A DNA stretch of 64,000 bases from Paroedura picta. Lineage: Eukaryota; Chordata; Lepidosauria; Squamata; Gekkonidae. The notes below the pieces were generated by a model. It had not been told where the DNA came from and searched no databases. It saw nothing but the letters and a program-made list of their open reading frames with translations. The DNA lies in contig NC_135373.1 in the NCBI RefSeq assembly GCF_049243985.1, positions 81,222,213-81,286,212 of the forward strand, written 5' to 3'. The translations under genes and the position numbers were made by a program. This document shows positions 1 to 9,461 of this stretch, piece by piece; the first letter of the stretch is position 1; each line of letters opens with the position of its first letter.

Positions 1-130
1 AAGCGCGAAGTGTGGCTCCCCATTGGCCGCTTGGCCCCCGAGTGACACTTGGAAAGGCGAATCAGGAGCCGCTTTTATCCTGGACAGGGTCCGCCCTAAC
101 TCCTCCCCAGCAGCCCTTAGCGCTTTATAT
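1..130. repeat. GC-rich interspersed repeat, fragment at window edge
   Basis: This piece shares motifs in the same order with the 12378-12725 repeat: a CCATTGG/CGATTGG box followed by CCGCTTG, then a GACAGGG(T/C)CCGCCCT block, then CAG(C/G)(A)GCCCTTA and an AT-rich TTTAT stretch. It is cut by the window edge on the left and by a SINE on the right. Its class is unresolved. Confidence 0.5.
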
Positions 131-132
131 AA

Positions 133-262
133 TCCCTACCCGAAGGAGGCTCAAAGCGGCTTACAGTCGCCTTCCCATTCCTCTCCTCACAACAGACACC
201 CTGTGGGGTTAGTGAGTCTGAGAGAGCGCTGATATCACTGCTCGGTCAGAACAGCTTTATTT
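133..262 (-). mobile_element. SINE family A (CTT-tailed, tRNA-derived), partial
   Basis: The minus strand carries the 3' half of the window's commonest SINE: the CTCACAGGGTGTCTGTTGTGGGGAG-like block and the CTTTGAGCCTCCTTCGG block. It belongs to the subfamily with the ACTGATAAAGCTGTTCTGACCGAGC segment. The tRNA-like head and the tail are missing. Confidence 0.8.
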
Positions 263-362
263 GAATGATAAATAGATTAGCTGGGAAATCCTACATGTAT
301 CTACACTCCTCCCCTCATTGTTTCATACAACAAACTATTTTCCTAAGTAAAGAGCATTTGCT

Positions 363-630
363 TAGCCAGTTATGATATAATGGTTAAGAGTGGCAGATTC
401 TAATTTGGAGATCCAGGTCTGATTCCCCACTCCTCCATATGCAGCCAGCTGGGTGACCTTGGGCCAGTCACAGTTCCTTTAGGACTGTTTTCTCGGAGCT
501 CTGTTAGAGCTAACTCAGCCCCACCTACCTCAGAGGGTATCTGTTATGAGAAGAGGAAGTGTTTGTAAGCTACTTTGGAACTTCTTCAGGTAGTGAAAAG
601 TGGAGTACAAAACTCAGATCTTTTTCTTCA
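363..630 (+). mobile_element. SINE family A, older subfamily, near full length
   Basis: The head reads AGCCAGTTATGATATAATGGTTAAGAG, the A-box region of a tRNA-derived pol III promoter. A GGTCTGATTCC B-box-like motif follows, then the GCAGCCAGCTGGGTGACCTTGGG core, then a 3' part ending in CTTTTTCTTC. This copy has the CAGTTCTCTTAGAGCTC-type middle, here diverged, instead of the ACTGATAAAACTG-type middle. Confidence 0.85.
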
Positions 631-842
631 TTTCCCCCTGCTTTCAGTTCTGAAGACACATGGTGATAACATAGACTAATGCTTTTAAAATTGAACTATT
701 GCAGAACTTTTGTAAAATCAGGCAATTGTTGGAAAGAAGGAACCTGGCCACTCTTGGCAGACACATGAACATTGCTTTGCCATTCCAAATGAGATAGGCT
801 AGTGTTATATTTCCATTCAATGTTTTCAAAATAATCAGCACA

Positions 843-1120
843 AGAGGCAGTTTGGTGTAATAGTGGTTAGGAGCATGGACTTCTAATCGGGCAAGCCGGG
901 TTTGATTCCTCACTCCCCCATGTGCAGGCAGCTGGGTGAACTTGGGCTCGCCACAGCCCTGATAAAACTGTTCTGACCGAGCAGTGATATCAGGGCTCTC
1001 TCAGACTCACCAACCTCACAGGGTGTCTGTTGTGGGGAGAGGAAAGGGAAGGCGAATGTAAGTCGCTTTGAGACTCCTTAGGGTAGAGGAAAGCGGCATA
1101 TAAGAACCAACTTTCTTCTA
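843..1120 (+). mobile_element. SINE family A, younger subfamily, full length
   Basis: All landmarks are present in order: GAGGCAGTTTGGTGTAATAGTGGTTAGGAG head, GGGTTTGATTCC B box, GCAGGCAGCTGGGTG core, the ACTGATAAAACTGTTCTGACC middle, the GGGTGTCTGTTGTGGGGAG block and the AAGCGGCATATAAGAACCAAC terminus with a TTTCTTCT tail. It differs little from other copies, so it is fairly young. Confidence 0.9.
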
Positions 1121-1129
1121 CAAAAGTGG

Positions 1130-1850
1130 CCTTAAAAAATGGTGGGCGGTGAACACAGAAATCCCTCACTATACCTCACCTAGCAGGCTGGCATGTTCCA
1201 GGCCACACAGAGAACAGAGACACAGAGGACACTGACAACTGCATTTCTTTCTGGCATACTTAACAGCCACAGCTTTATTGTTAACATGAGCGTCGGTGCA
1301 CCAAGGGGTGTAGCCAGCAGATCATATGAAGCCCCGCCACACCAGCAGGCCACTTATTTTGGAACCAAGTGACACACCTGGTCAAGCTCACCCCAACCCC
1401 TAGGCCTGCTGGGCCTCCCAGGAGGGTGGTATTGATATGGACATCAGCCTCTGTTAGGGCTCCCACCGTCACCCACACAGCAAGGCAGCTCCTTCCCCGG
1501 AGAGGCACTGCTGCTCAGCGTGCACCCAGTCTCATACAGTAGCTCTCAATACTGTCCAAAGCTGACACGCAGGTGTGGCCTCCTAAAGACAAGGATCTGC
1601 CCCTTCCCAAAACCGCCAGATGTGACAAATTAAAACATCAACTTAATTGGAACACAACACACAGATGCAACATCCCATCCCAAATATAGTACAGGGAGGG
1701 AGCGTGGGAAATGGAACCGCAGGACAAAGCAAGGGCTCTGGCGAGGTCCCAGTTAAAGGCTCCCGGGCCCATCCGTCCCGCCTGCCCCCAGTCCACCCAC
1801 CCGGCCAGGTGAGTCTTGCACTAGCCCTGGGATCTTGGGGGGGGGGGGGC
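1130..1850. repeat. GC-rich unassigned repeat-like segment
   Basis: The base composition is clearly richer in GC than the flanks. On the minus strand an AATAAA lies near 1272-1280, followed by a run that could be a retroelement end. No terminal repeats, ORF or known family could be established. The open frames across it (for example minus 1643-1951) are low-complexity and proline-rich and do not look like a protein family. A G homopolymer lies near 1839-1850. Confidence 0.3.
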
Positions 1851-1859
1851 TGAGCCCGG

Positions 1860-3400
1860 CCATCCCACATCTTTTTCAGCTGGTTCCAGCTGCAGCAGTA
1901 ATTAGCAAGCCAGCAGCCACCTTTATCAAATATATTGTCTGGATTCTGCATTAAACTAGGTGAGCAAACTATTGTAATTCCACATTATTTCTTGTCTGGA
2001 TAGGAGCCAAGTCCATGAATGCTGAGGACTGACATTAGGCACTGCCATTCCACCAGCAGTTCAAGCCCTTTCACTCTCCTGGAAGGTTCCAGGCCAAACA
2101 GCAAAGCCAGACAGCAGGGTTCCAAGCTAGGGATTTGTCCTTTTAAGTTCTTGCTAGCTGTCAGTGAGGTGGACACTCAGCAGGCCTGCTGTGCTATTTA
2201 TTGCATGCTGTTGTCTTTGCCATTGATTTAGGCACTCAGATCCTGTAACCAAACAACACTCATCTTTATTGGGCTTGTGAACTGGGAGCTTGCCAAGCTT
2301 TTGCAAAGTTACTTTGGAAGGGGTTTTTTTTAATGTTACAAATATGTTACTGAATTTAATAGATCGACAAAATGTCAGTGTCACAAAGTCATTAAAAGGC
2401 AGATTTCCTGATTAGCTAATTCCTATATCCAATCATGAAATACAATTGGTTCTGAAAAGGACAGAGTTCATAATATACATATTGAGAACACATTAAATTT
2501 CAGGAAGAGAAATGCCCCTATACTAAAAAAGGGAATAAAAGTGTTTTTGCACATGGGTGAAGTTAATGCTCAACTACAGGACAAATGTAGACTAGACAGT
2601 CAAACAGCAATGGATTTCTTCTATGTATTCCTTCTATAAGATTGTTGTTTTATTGAACAACTTGAAGTTCTTCAATCCAATGCCTGATTATAGGTCCTGA
2701 ATGATAGGTGGATTCTAAGGACCATGAATGGTGCAATTTGCATAAAGTATACTTGTTGCATCACTCCTCCCACCGCAACCTGCTGTGCCTCCCAGAAAAC
2801 TGTTCATTAATACCTTCCACACATTCATTCCCGTCATAGTCTTTTTTTTCCTTTTTTTTAAAGATTCCAGCCCTGTTTTAAAGATTCCAGATCTGCAAAA
2901 TTATATGCCTGTTGCAGCAGTTCAAAATCCAGTGGTTTGAGGGAAATCAATGTTATAGGAACGTATCCCAGAATAAAGTGATTAAATGAGAGCTCTAATT
3001 AAACAGGAAAATTAGCATATCTATGTCAATTTTTTCAAGTGCATTTTCCAAAAAGATTCCAGCAGAGGAGTTCTATGCCATATGTATCAGTGTCATAAAT
3101 TATTACATTTCAGCAGTATAAAATATAAAGTTTTAATAATAAAACATATTTTTGAATGCCCTTGTAAATGCCCTTATCACTGGAAAAACATAAGAGAGAA
3201 AACAGTGTAAATGTCCTACCTTTTTAATGAATAAGGCGAAGTCAACAGATGTAAAGCGATGATCCAAGGGGAGTCTTCCACTTTAATTGCACCATGAGTC
3301 ACAATCTGCCCAAAATTACCATTTACCTTCAGAGAAAGAGTAAAAAGTCATCATTTTATTGTGATTTATCATGCCATTCCTCTAAGGGTCTCAGAGTGGT
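1860..3400. other. No gene recognised; AT-rich unique-looking DNA
   Basis: No exon, SINE or LINE landmark was recognised. There are short homopolymers (T and A runs near 2323 and 2842). A local duplication of the phrase AAGATTCCAG occurs at about 2862 and 2881. Confidence 0.4.
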
Positions 3401-3403
3401 TTC

Positions 3404-3733
3404 TGTTGGACCTGTGGGTCAAGGAATACGGAGGCACTGGAATCCTTCAGCTTTTTATTGGTGACAGTTCATAATATAAGAGAGTACCAAGACTTCACTG
3501 AGAGACCCACGAACAAACCCCCCAATATAAACACATGTGGAGCAACAGACCAATCCGCCAACGTGGTTGATTGGTTAAATAGCAGTTTGAACTGACAGGA
3601 TCCCTGGTGGATCCTCCTGCGAGCCATCCAACCCAGCTGCAGCTTCCTGGTACAAATCTACTAGCTCCCACGGAGAAGCTCTGAATTTTGATTCTGCCTC
3701 GTACCACAAGTTCAGTCCTCAGGTCTGCATACA
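3404..3733 (-). mobile_element. Solo-LTR-like fossil (about 330 bp)
   Basis: Read on the minus strand the segment starts with TG and ends with CA. It has a CCAATCA box, a TATA-like TTATATT, and an AATAAA shortly before the 3' end, which is the layout of a retroviral or LTR-retrotransposon terminal repeat. No internal region, partner LTR or clear target duplication is visible, so it is at most a lone, old copy. The family is not assigned. Confidence 0.45.
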
Positions 3734-4160
3734 CAACAGTTTATCTTTCTTCTTTTTATCTGCACAACCACCCTATGAGGTAGGTTACTTGGTTTAGACC
3801 CAGGGTCCCCCAATCAACATAGCTCATTCTCAAATTGGCCAAATTCATTATTTAAACCCAGAGACTGGAGCTATGAATGAATAAGACAGGTTTTTCTCCC
3901 AGAGCTGAAAAAAAGACCCAGGTTTGCTGAAAAATCTGAAAAAGTTATGTTGGCTAGTGCGTGGGAAGGAGTGAACGAAGCAGGAAAAGGAAAGAGACTA
4001 TGGGGAGAGGAAACACATCCTTGCCATGTCCTCACTTGTTCAGTTCTAACACTTGGACTCTCATTTTAGGATTTTAGACAGGGTAATTAGCAACTCAAAG
4101 ACAATGTCCCAGAATGCACATAAGGAGAATAGCTGGTTAATACACCTTGAATTTCTCAAC

Positions 4161-4296
4161 GCAGTTTATAATTCCCTTCTCCACACTGAGAGAACTGTGA
4201 CTGGCCCAAGGTCACCCAGCTGGCTGCATGCAGAGAAGGGGGGAATCAAAACTGGTTCTCCAGGTTAGAGGTAACTCACTACACCATGCTGGCTCT
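4161..4296 (-). mobile_element. SINE family A, older subfamily, 5' half
   Basis: The minus strand reads from the AGAGCCAGCATGGTGTAGTGAGTTA head through the CAGCCAGCTGGGTGACC core to the CAGTTCTCTCAG block. The 3' end is then short and diverged. Confidence 0.75.
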
Positions 4297-4573
4297 ATTA
4301 TCATTTATTCAAAGATACTTCTAAACCACAGAGCTTCAATACACTGGGAATCAGCAGTGGAACACGGCTGCTTATTAAGGCTTTTGATACATGGTTAAAA
4401 TTCCCCAACTATCCCTCTTTTCTTGTTTTGCTTCTCATTGCTCTCTGGATCCAGCTTCCTGAGACCCTCATCACAGTTTGCTTGAGATCTGCTGACTGGG
4501 GCCAAAGCACTCTGACCATCCAAGGCTCAGCTCAATTGAGGTAACTCAAATTTAAATCAAGGAGATTTCAATT

Positions 4574-4857
4574 TCCTTTCTCAATCAGGGTTTCATGAAA
4601 CCCTGGGGTTTCTTGACAACTCTGGAAGGGTTTCTGAATGAGTGGGAGACAGTCAATTTTTAATATATTTTTAAAATGTGTTAAACGTTTATCAGATGAT
4701 ATGACCATATATGGTCGTGTTAAAACCTACCCTCCAGTGGACGTACACAGCTATGCTTCCCAGCCATTTTCTACTCAATCGTGCCATTTCTGAGGTTTCA
4801 TAAAGACTGAAGAATGTTTCAGGAGTTTCTCAACAGTAAAAAAGTTGAGAAAGGGTG
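4574..4857. mobile_element. hAT-like non-autonomous repeat (probable)
   Basis: The ends carry inverted CCTTTCTCAA... and ...TTGAGAAAGG. The left part contains a perfect 20-bp palindrome at 4586-4605. The centre contains the palindrome GACCATATATGGTC at 4703-4716. No convincing 8-bp target duplication was found, so the assignment to hAT rests on the end motif and general layout. Confidence 0.45.
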
Positions 4858-4910
4858 CCTTAGGTTTAGGTACATCATGGCCGAAAATAGGTAGATCTGA
4901 AGCCAAAACC

Positions 4911-5184
4911 CTCTAATGCAGTGGTCCCCAACTTGCTGGCCGCGGCCCGATGCCGGGCCGCGAAGGCCATGGTGCCGGGCCGCGGCTCCCTCACCCCACA
5001 CCCCCCGCAGTAAAAAACTTCCCAGGCCGCAAGCTTGCGGCCCGGGAAGCTTCTTACTGCGGGAGGGCGGGGAGAGGGAATCAGGGCCGGGCGCGGCCCG
5101 ATGAGCAGGTGCGGTCTGCGCGGGCGCAGCCCGATGCCCTGCCGGTCCCCAGCCTCAGAAAGGTTGGGGACCACTGCTCTAATG
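4911..5184. mobile_element. hAT MITE with perfect 8-bp target duplication
   Basis: The element proper is 4919-5176 (258 bp). Its terminal inverted repeats are CAGTGGTCCCCAAC and GTTGGGGACCACTG, typical of hAT/Charlie-like elements. It is flanked by a perfect 8-bp duplication, CTCTAATG (4911-4918 and 5177-5184). The interior is extremely CpG-rich and holds a 60-bp near-perfect palindrome centred on AAGCTT (5004-5063). It has no transposase. Confidence 0.9.
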
Positions 5185-5616
5185 GTTCATGAAGAGAAGA
5201 TCATTCTACATCTTTATGGGTTTTCTCTGTATCCCAAATAGTAGCAGTGCTGACTAAATTTAGAATAAGCCCGTTGACAGAAGTTGCACAGAAGGACATG
5301 CACACTCCTTCATTTCCTGTTTTCAAAGGTCCATCACAGTAACTTTGTAAGATGTGTTTCCTGTATTATGAGCTCATTGTCTTTTTAACTGAGTACTTTT
5401 CTTAATGCTGAAAAAGAAAAAAATGCAGAAGTTGATAAGTGATATACTTTAATGCCACTGAGTTATGATAATATATTGCCCACATTTTAAACTCTGTAGC
5501 TGTTTCTCTATTGCCACTGTGATTTACGGGATGCTGGTCTGATTACAGGTCCATGTTCAACAAGCAATGGAGCCGCACAAGTACTTTTTCCTCAAATATA
5601 CCCATCAGTCATTGTC

Positions 5617-5935
5617 TGCTGAGAATAAGGTAAAGGTAAAGGTAAAGGTATCCCCTGTGCAAGCACCGAGTCATTTCTGACCCTTGGGGTGACGCCCTCT
5701 AGCGTTTTCATGGCAGACTCAATACAGGGTGTTTTGCCAGTGCCTTCCCCAGTCATTACCGTTTACCCCCCAGCAAGCTGGGTACTCATTTTTGTGACCT
5801 CAGAAGGATGGAAGGCTGAGTCAACCTTGAGCCAGCTGCTGGGATCGAACTCCCAGCCTCATGGGCAGAGCTTCAGACAGCATTTCTGCTGCCTTACCAC
5901 TCTGCGCCACAAGAGGCTCTTATGCTGAGAATAAG
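5617..5935 (-). mobile_element. Sauria-type SINE, full length, with 13-bp target duplication
   Basis: On the minus strand the tRNA-like head is CTTGTGGCGCAGAGTGGTAAGGCAGC with B box GTTCGATCCC. The body includes GACTCAGCCTTCCATCCTTC and the 3' end is GGTCAGAAATGACTCGGTGC followed by ACCTTT repeats. This matches my recollection of the squamate Sauria SINE, whose 3' end is related to Bov-B LINEs. The element spans about 5630-5922 and is flanked by the perfect 13-bp duplication TGCTGAGAATAAG (5617-5629, 5923-5935), which fixes its limits. Confidence 0.88.
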
Positions 5936-5939
5936 AGGA

Positions 5940-6605
5940 CTGCTCAAATAATAATGTCCAGAACTAGCAGAGAACTAGCATTGCAAATGGTAGGCACATA
6001 CCTACCCATTTTGTGCATGGGACAAACAGGTAGGTGGAACTGGTGGCATGGAGTTGCAGGCAAGGATTCCACAGAGAAACACCCACTCATGAACTGCTTC
6101 CCTGGCACCCCCACCAAGGGGGTGGCAGCATCGTGAGGCAAATCCCTTGGCTCGTCCCCACCGTCCAGGATGAGGGATGGGCAGCCAGCAGGGGCAGCCT
6201 ACACCAATTCCCACACCAGGAAAAAGGTGCTGCCCCATTTGACAAAAGCAGCTGGCACATCTATACTCAGGTCTGCAGCATTGGAGGGCCATGCTGCCCA
6301 TGGCCAGTGCATGGGCCACCAAGCCATCTTCTGCCAGCCGGAGGAGGTGCTACTGGGTCAAGGCCAGTTGGGGCACATGGCTCCCATCACTTGTTGGAGC
6401 TTGACAGGGCCCAATGCGCTCCCATCAAATATGGTGACCGTGCTTATGCCCTAATCAGGCACAAACTCCACAGGTAATCTGACTGTTTGCATTAAAAAAA
6501 ATGGTTCCTATTATAGCCAGGAAGGGTGCATAGATGTACTTGTCAGCTTTACAGGGCTGTTTTGAGGGTGGATGTTTCCACCCCCGTCCTGTTATTGCAT
6601 CTCTG
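5940..6605. repeat. GC-rich unassigned segment
   Basis: About 650 bp, clearly GC-richer than the surroundings. It includes a 147-codon open frame on the plus strand (6034-6477) and a 106-codon one on the minus strand. Neither translation resembles a protein family I know, and both are rich in His, Trp, Pro and Cys as expected from random GC-rich reading. It may be the body of an old DNA transposon. Confidence 0.35.
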
Positions 6606-6790
6606 TGACCGTTTATGCACTGGAGGTTTCATGCTGGGCTGCAGGCTAGAGTATTAGTTGTGGCAGGTTGCCCCACCTCTTCCTGCACCCACACGGGAGA
6701 GCATTTGGCCTGGTGCACCTCACCCGCCCCCGATTCGTGCTCCTGCATAGGAGCTGGGGCAGTGAATTTCCCAGTGCATAAACAGTCTGT
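6604..6790. mobile_element. PIF/Harbinger-like MITE (about 181 bp)
   Basis: Inverted ends GACCGTTTATGCACTGG (left) and CCAGTGCATAAACAGTC (right) share the TTATGCAC core typical of PIF/Harbinger termini. The element runs 6607-6787. The flanking trinucleotide is TGT on both sides (6604-6606, 6788-6790), compatible with a 3-bp duplication but not the usual TWA. There is no coding capacity. Confidence 0.65.
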
Positions 6791-6805
6791 GTGACTCTTT
6801 TCCTT

Positions 6806-7056
6806 GAGAGCCAGCTTGATGTAGTGGTTAAGATCAGTGGCCTCTAATATGAAAAACTGGATTAAATTTTCAACTTCTTCACATGTAGCCAGCTGGGTGA
6901 CCTTCAACCAGTCCCATTTCTCTTAGAGCTCTCTTAGGCTCGCCTACTTCAGAGAGGTCTGTTGTGGGGAAAGGAGTGTTAGGTGATTGTAAACTGCTTT
7001 GAGACCTCTACAAGTAATAAAAAGCATGGTACAAAAAAACAGCTCTTGTTCTTCTT
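6806..7056 (+). mobile_element. SINE family A, older subfamily, full length
   Basis: Head GAGAGCCAGCTTGATGTAGTGGTTAAG, core GTAGCCAGCTGGGTGACCTT, middle TCTCTTAGAGCTCTCTTAGG, 3' block TAAACTGCTTTGAGACCTC and tail TCTTGTTCTTCTT. Divergence is moderate. Confidence 0.88.
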
Positions 7057-7059
7057 GAA

Positions 7060-8455
7060 CCAACCTGCTTTAACTGTTCTACATTTTCATACACTTAAAT
7101 GTCAACTCTCATGCTGGTGTCTTAGCTTCTCTCTCATTCTGTTATCTTTGATTTTCTATTTGTTGTCCTGTCAAAATTCTTGATATTTATAATTTCCTAT
7201 TTTGTGATGGTTTCGTTTTAGGTTTGTATCGGTCATTACTCGCGCAGATTTCCTTCAGGTCATTATAATGGGTTCTCAGGCATGCAGGAAATATTAAAAA
7301 TTTCCAGGGAATGTCCAGTTGATATTTGACATCCACAAAGAGCAGTGAGCACTGCAATCTCGAGCAGCTCAAGCATGGATTAGAATCAGTGGATTTTTAT
7401 TCCTGAGAAAATGGGTTTCCGTTCAGGGTAGATTAGTAACAATATTCTCAATATTAGTAACTGAATTGGGTGGGCTTAGCTGAAGCCAGAATTTTTTCCC
7501 TTCAAAAACGAGAAGTAACAAAACGTGGTGGATATGAAGCCAGTCTTTTTCCTTACCAGACACATAAAGTTATATGATGCATCTCCTGAGTTCCAAAGGA
7601 AATATGTTTAAGGAAGACATACAGTGATTTTTCATTTTCACCGGAACGCAGGAAACATTTGCAATTTTCTTTCTATCTGCTTTCCATTAACAACTTCAGA
7701 GTTGTTTCCAGTCATTTTAGTAATTATCCTTGACCTGGAAAAGGTGACCTTGACAATGGCATTTTCCTTATGCTTAAAAATTTAAACCTCAACATACATC
7801 AGCTCAAGGGTGTAGATTTACTCTTTCGCTGCTCCTGCCTTTAAATTATGGATATGTTCAAGGTTCTATATACATCTCGAGGGATGTGCAGTCTTAACAA
7901 CCATCTTTCCTTGCATAAACAAAGGCCATCCATGGCAGTGCCAAATGCACAAATCATCTCATTGCTGCCTAAGCAATTGGACAACAAAGGCCCCCAAAGT
8001 GATGAGTGAGCATCTTTGCTGTGGGAGACAGGGCTGACAAAACTCATCCATCTGCTGGGATTCCAAATGGCGTTCTGCTGGTGGGATGCCGTTGCGCATC
8101 TAAATCATAATTGAAACGGACAGAATGAACAATTGCCACACAACCATGGAGAAGCAAATGGAGATAGATTAAGACCACAAAGATTACAAGCACAGAGGTC
8201 CACTCTCTCATCACCAGCCTCAGCCTGACATATGGCAGATCTTGCAGTGTTTTCCAAAGATCAACACATCAGGAACACAGCAGCCCAAGACAAGGAAGTA
8301 GCTGCAAAGAGGCTTGTAGAGATAATCTTGGAGATGACTTTTCATGACTGCAGCAGCAGAATTGCAAGTAAACACATGGAGACATCTCTTGGCTTTCTGA
8401 GCTGAAGCTTTTTGATGTCCTCTGGAAATAATTGCACTAGCAAAATGAAATGAGA
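7060..8455. other. No gene recognised; unique-looking intergenic DNA
   Basis: No splice-flanked exon with a known protein, and no clear repeat family, was recognised here. Confidence 0.4.
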
Positions 8456-8460
8456 ATGAG

Positions 8461-8632
8461 GGAGAGCCAGCATGACACAGTGATTACAGCATTGGACTAG
8501 GACCTAGGATAAGCAGGTCCCAATCCTTATTCTGCCAAAGAATCTTACCAGCTGACTTTAGGACTGTCCCAATCCCTCAGCCTAAACAGCCTCACAGGAT
8601 TGTTGAGAGGATAAATCAGTGAAGACATGAAT
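8461..8632 (+). mobile_element. tRNA-derived SINE, family E (GTTGGACTAGGACC head)
   Basis: The head AGAGCCAGCATGACACAGTGATTACAGCATTGGACTAGGACC and the 3' block CACAGGATTGTTGAGAGGATAAAT match a widespread squamate SINE in which GTTAGAGTGTTGGACTAGGACC is followed by GGGTTGTTGTGAGGATAAAA. It is an old copy. Its tail is continuous with the GGAA microsatellite that follows. Confidence 0.65.
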
Positions 8633-8637
8633 GCTCT

Positions 8638-8740
8638 AGGAAGGAAGGAAGGAAGGAAGGAAGGAAGGAAGGAAGGAAGGAAGGAAGGAAGGAAGGAAGG
8701 AAGGAAGGAAGGAAGGAAGGAAGGAAGGAAGGAAGGAATT
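8638..8740. repeat. (GGAA)n microsatellite, about 100 bp
   Basis: An uninterrupted run of about 25 GGAA units. Translated it gives a repeated Arg-Lys-Glu-Gly peptide, so the open frame that starts at 8627 is an artefact. Confidence 0.97.
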
Positions 8741-8741
8741 G

Positions 8742-9460
8742 CATCTTTTCATTTGTCCATTTTGCCAGCATGTTTAGACCTCACTGAATTCTATATCTTC
8801 TGGGATTTTTGCTACTTCTCCCAATTTGTTGTCATCTGCAAAAAAATAAAACAATTAATTAGACGTTCCTCAACCCCCTTATCCATATCCATATCATGGA
8901 TAAAAATGTTGAAAAGTACCAGACCCAGTAACGAGTCCTGTGGCACCCCACTGCTCACTGCCCTCCAATCTGATTAAACACCATAGACAATGCAGTCCTC
9001 CAGTTTACCCATCAGAACATCATGGTGAAACTTGTCAAAAGTCTTACTGAAATCCAAGTTGTTGTTAGGTGCGAAGTCGTGTTCGACCCATCGCGACGCC
9101 ATGGACAATGATCCTCCAGGCCTTCCTGTCCTCTACCATTCCCCGGAGTCCATTCCCCGAAATCCAAGTAAACAACATCAACTAAGTTTCCATGATCTAG
9201 TAAGCCTGTCACTTATTCAAAGAAGAAAATCAGGTAAGTCTGGCAGGATCATTCATGCTGACTTCCCCATGCTGACAAGTTGTCCTTCAGATGTTTGCAG
9301 GTTGCCCCCTTTAAAATTTGCTCCAGTATGTTCCCTGAAACTGAGGTCAAACTCACTGGCTGGTAGTGTCCTGGGTCATCATTCCTCCCTTTTTTGAAGA
9401 TGGGTTTAACATCCACTCTCCCCCAGTCTTCTAGCACATCTCCAGGCCAGGTTAAAGAGG
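8742..9460 (-). mobile_element. CR1 LINE fragment (reverse transcriptase region), interrupted
   Basis: Read on the minus strand, the translation contains CR1 reverse-transcriptase landmarks. These include a KPIFKKGRNDDPGHYQPVSL-like segment (about 9390-9440), VDVVYLDF (about 9160-9180), and a downstream region encoding the GTP/SGVPQGSVLGP and FADD neighbourhood near 8830-8950. The 5' end of the LINE and its 3' end are missing. A 99-bp Bov-B tail is inserted at 9060-9158. The open frames are degraded, so it is inactive. Confidence 0.85.
9060..9158 (-). mobile_element. Bov-B (RTE) LINE 3' tail inserted into CR1
   Basis: The reverse complement reads ...AATGGTAGAGGACAGGAAGG, CTGGAGGATCATTGTCCATGG and ACACGACTTCGCACCTAACAACAA. 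This is the same 3' end as the Bov-B copy at 34985-35089. It is 5'-truncated to 99 bp and flanked by the perfect 11-bp duplication GAAATCCAAGT (9049-9059, 9159-9169). Confidence 0.9.
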
Positions 9461-9461
9461 G

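Noticed and set aside
1643-1951. Minus-strand ORF of 102 codons as a possible gene
   Set aside because: Pro/Gly/Arg-rich with a G-run encoded proline tract; no homology and no splice context.
6034-6477. 147-codon plus-strand ORF in GC-rich DNA
   Set aside because: The translation is rich in His, Trp, Gly and Pro and has no recognisable domain. Comparable frames exist on the other strand, as GC-rich DNA lacks stops.
8627-8977. 116-codon plus-strand ORF
   Set aside because: It begins with a GGAA microsatellite (Arg-Lys-Glu-Gly repeats) and continues through antisense CR1.
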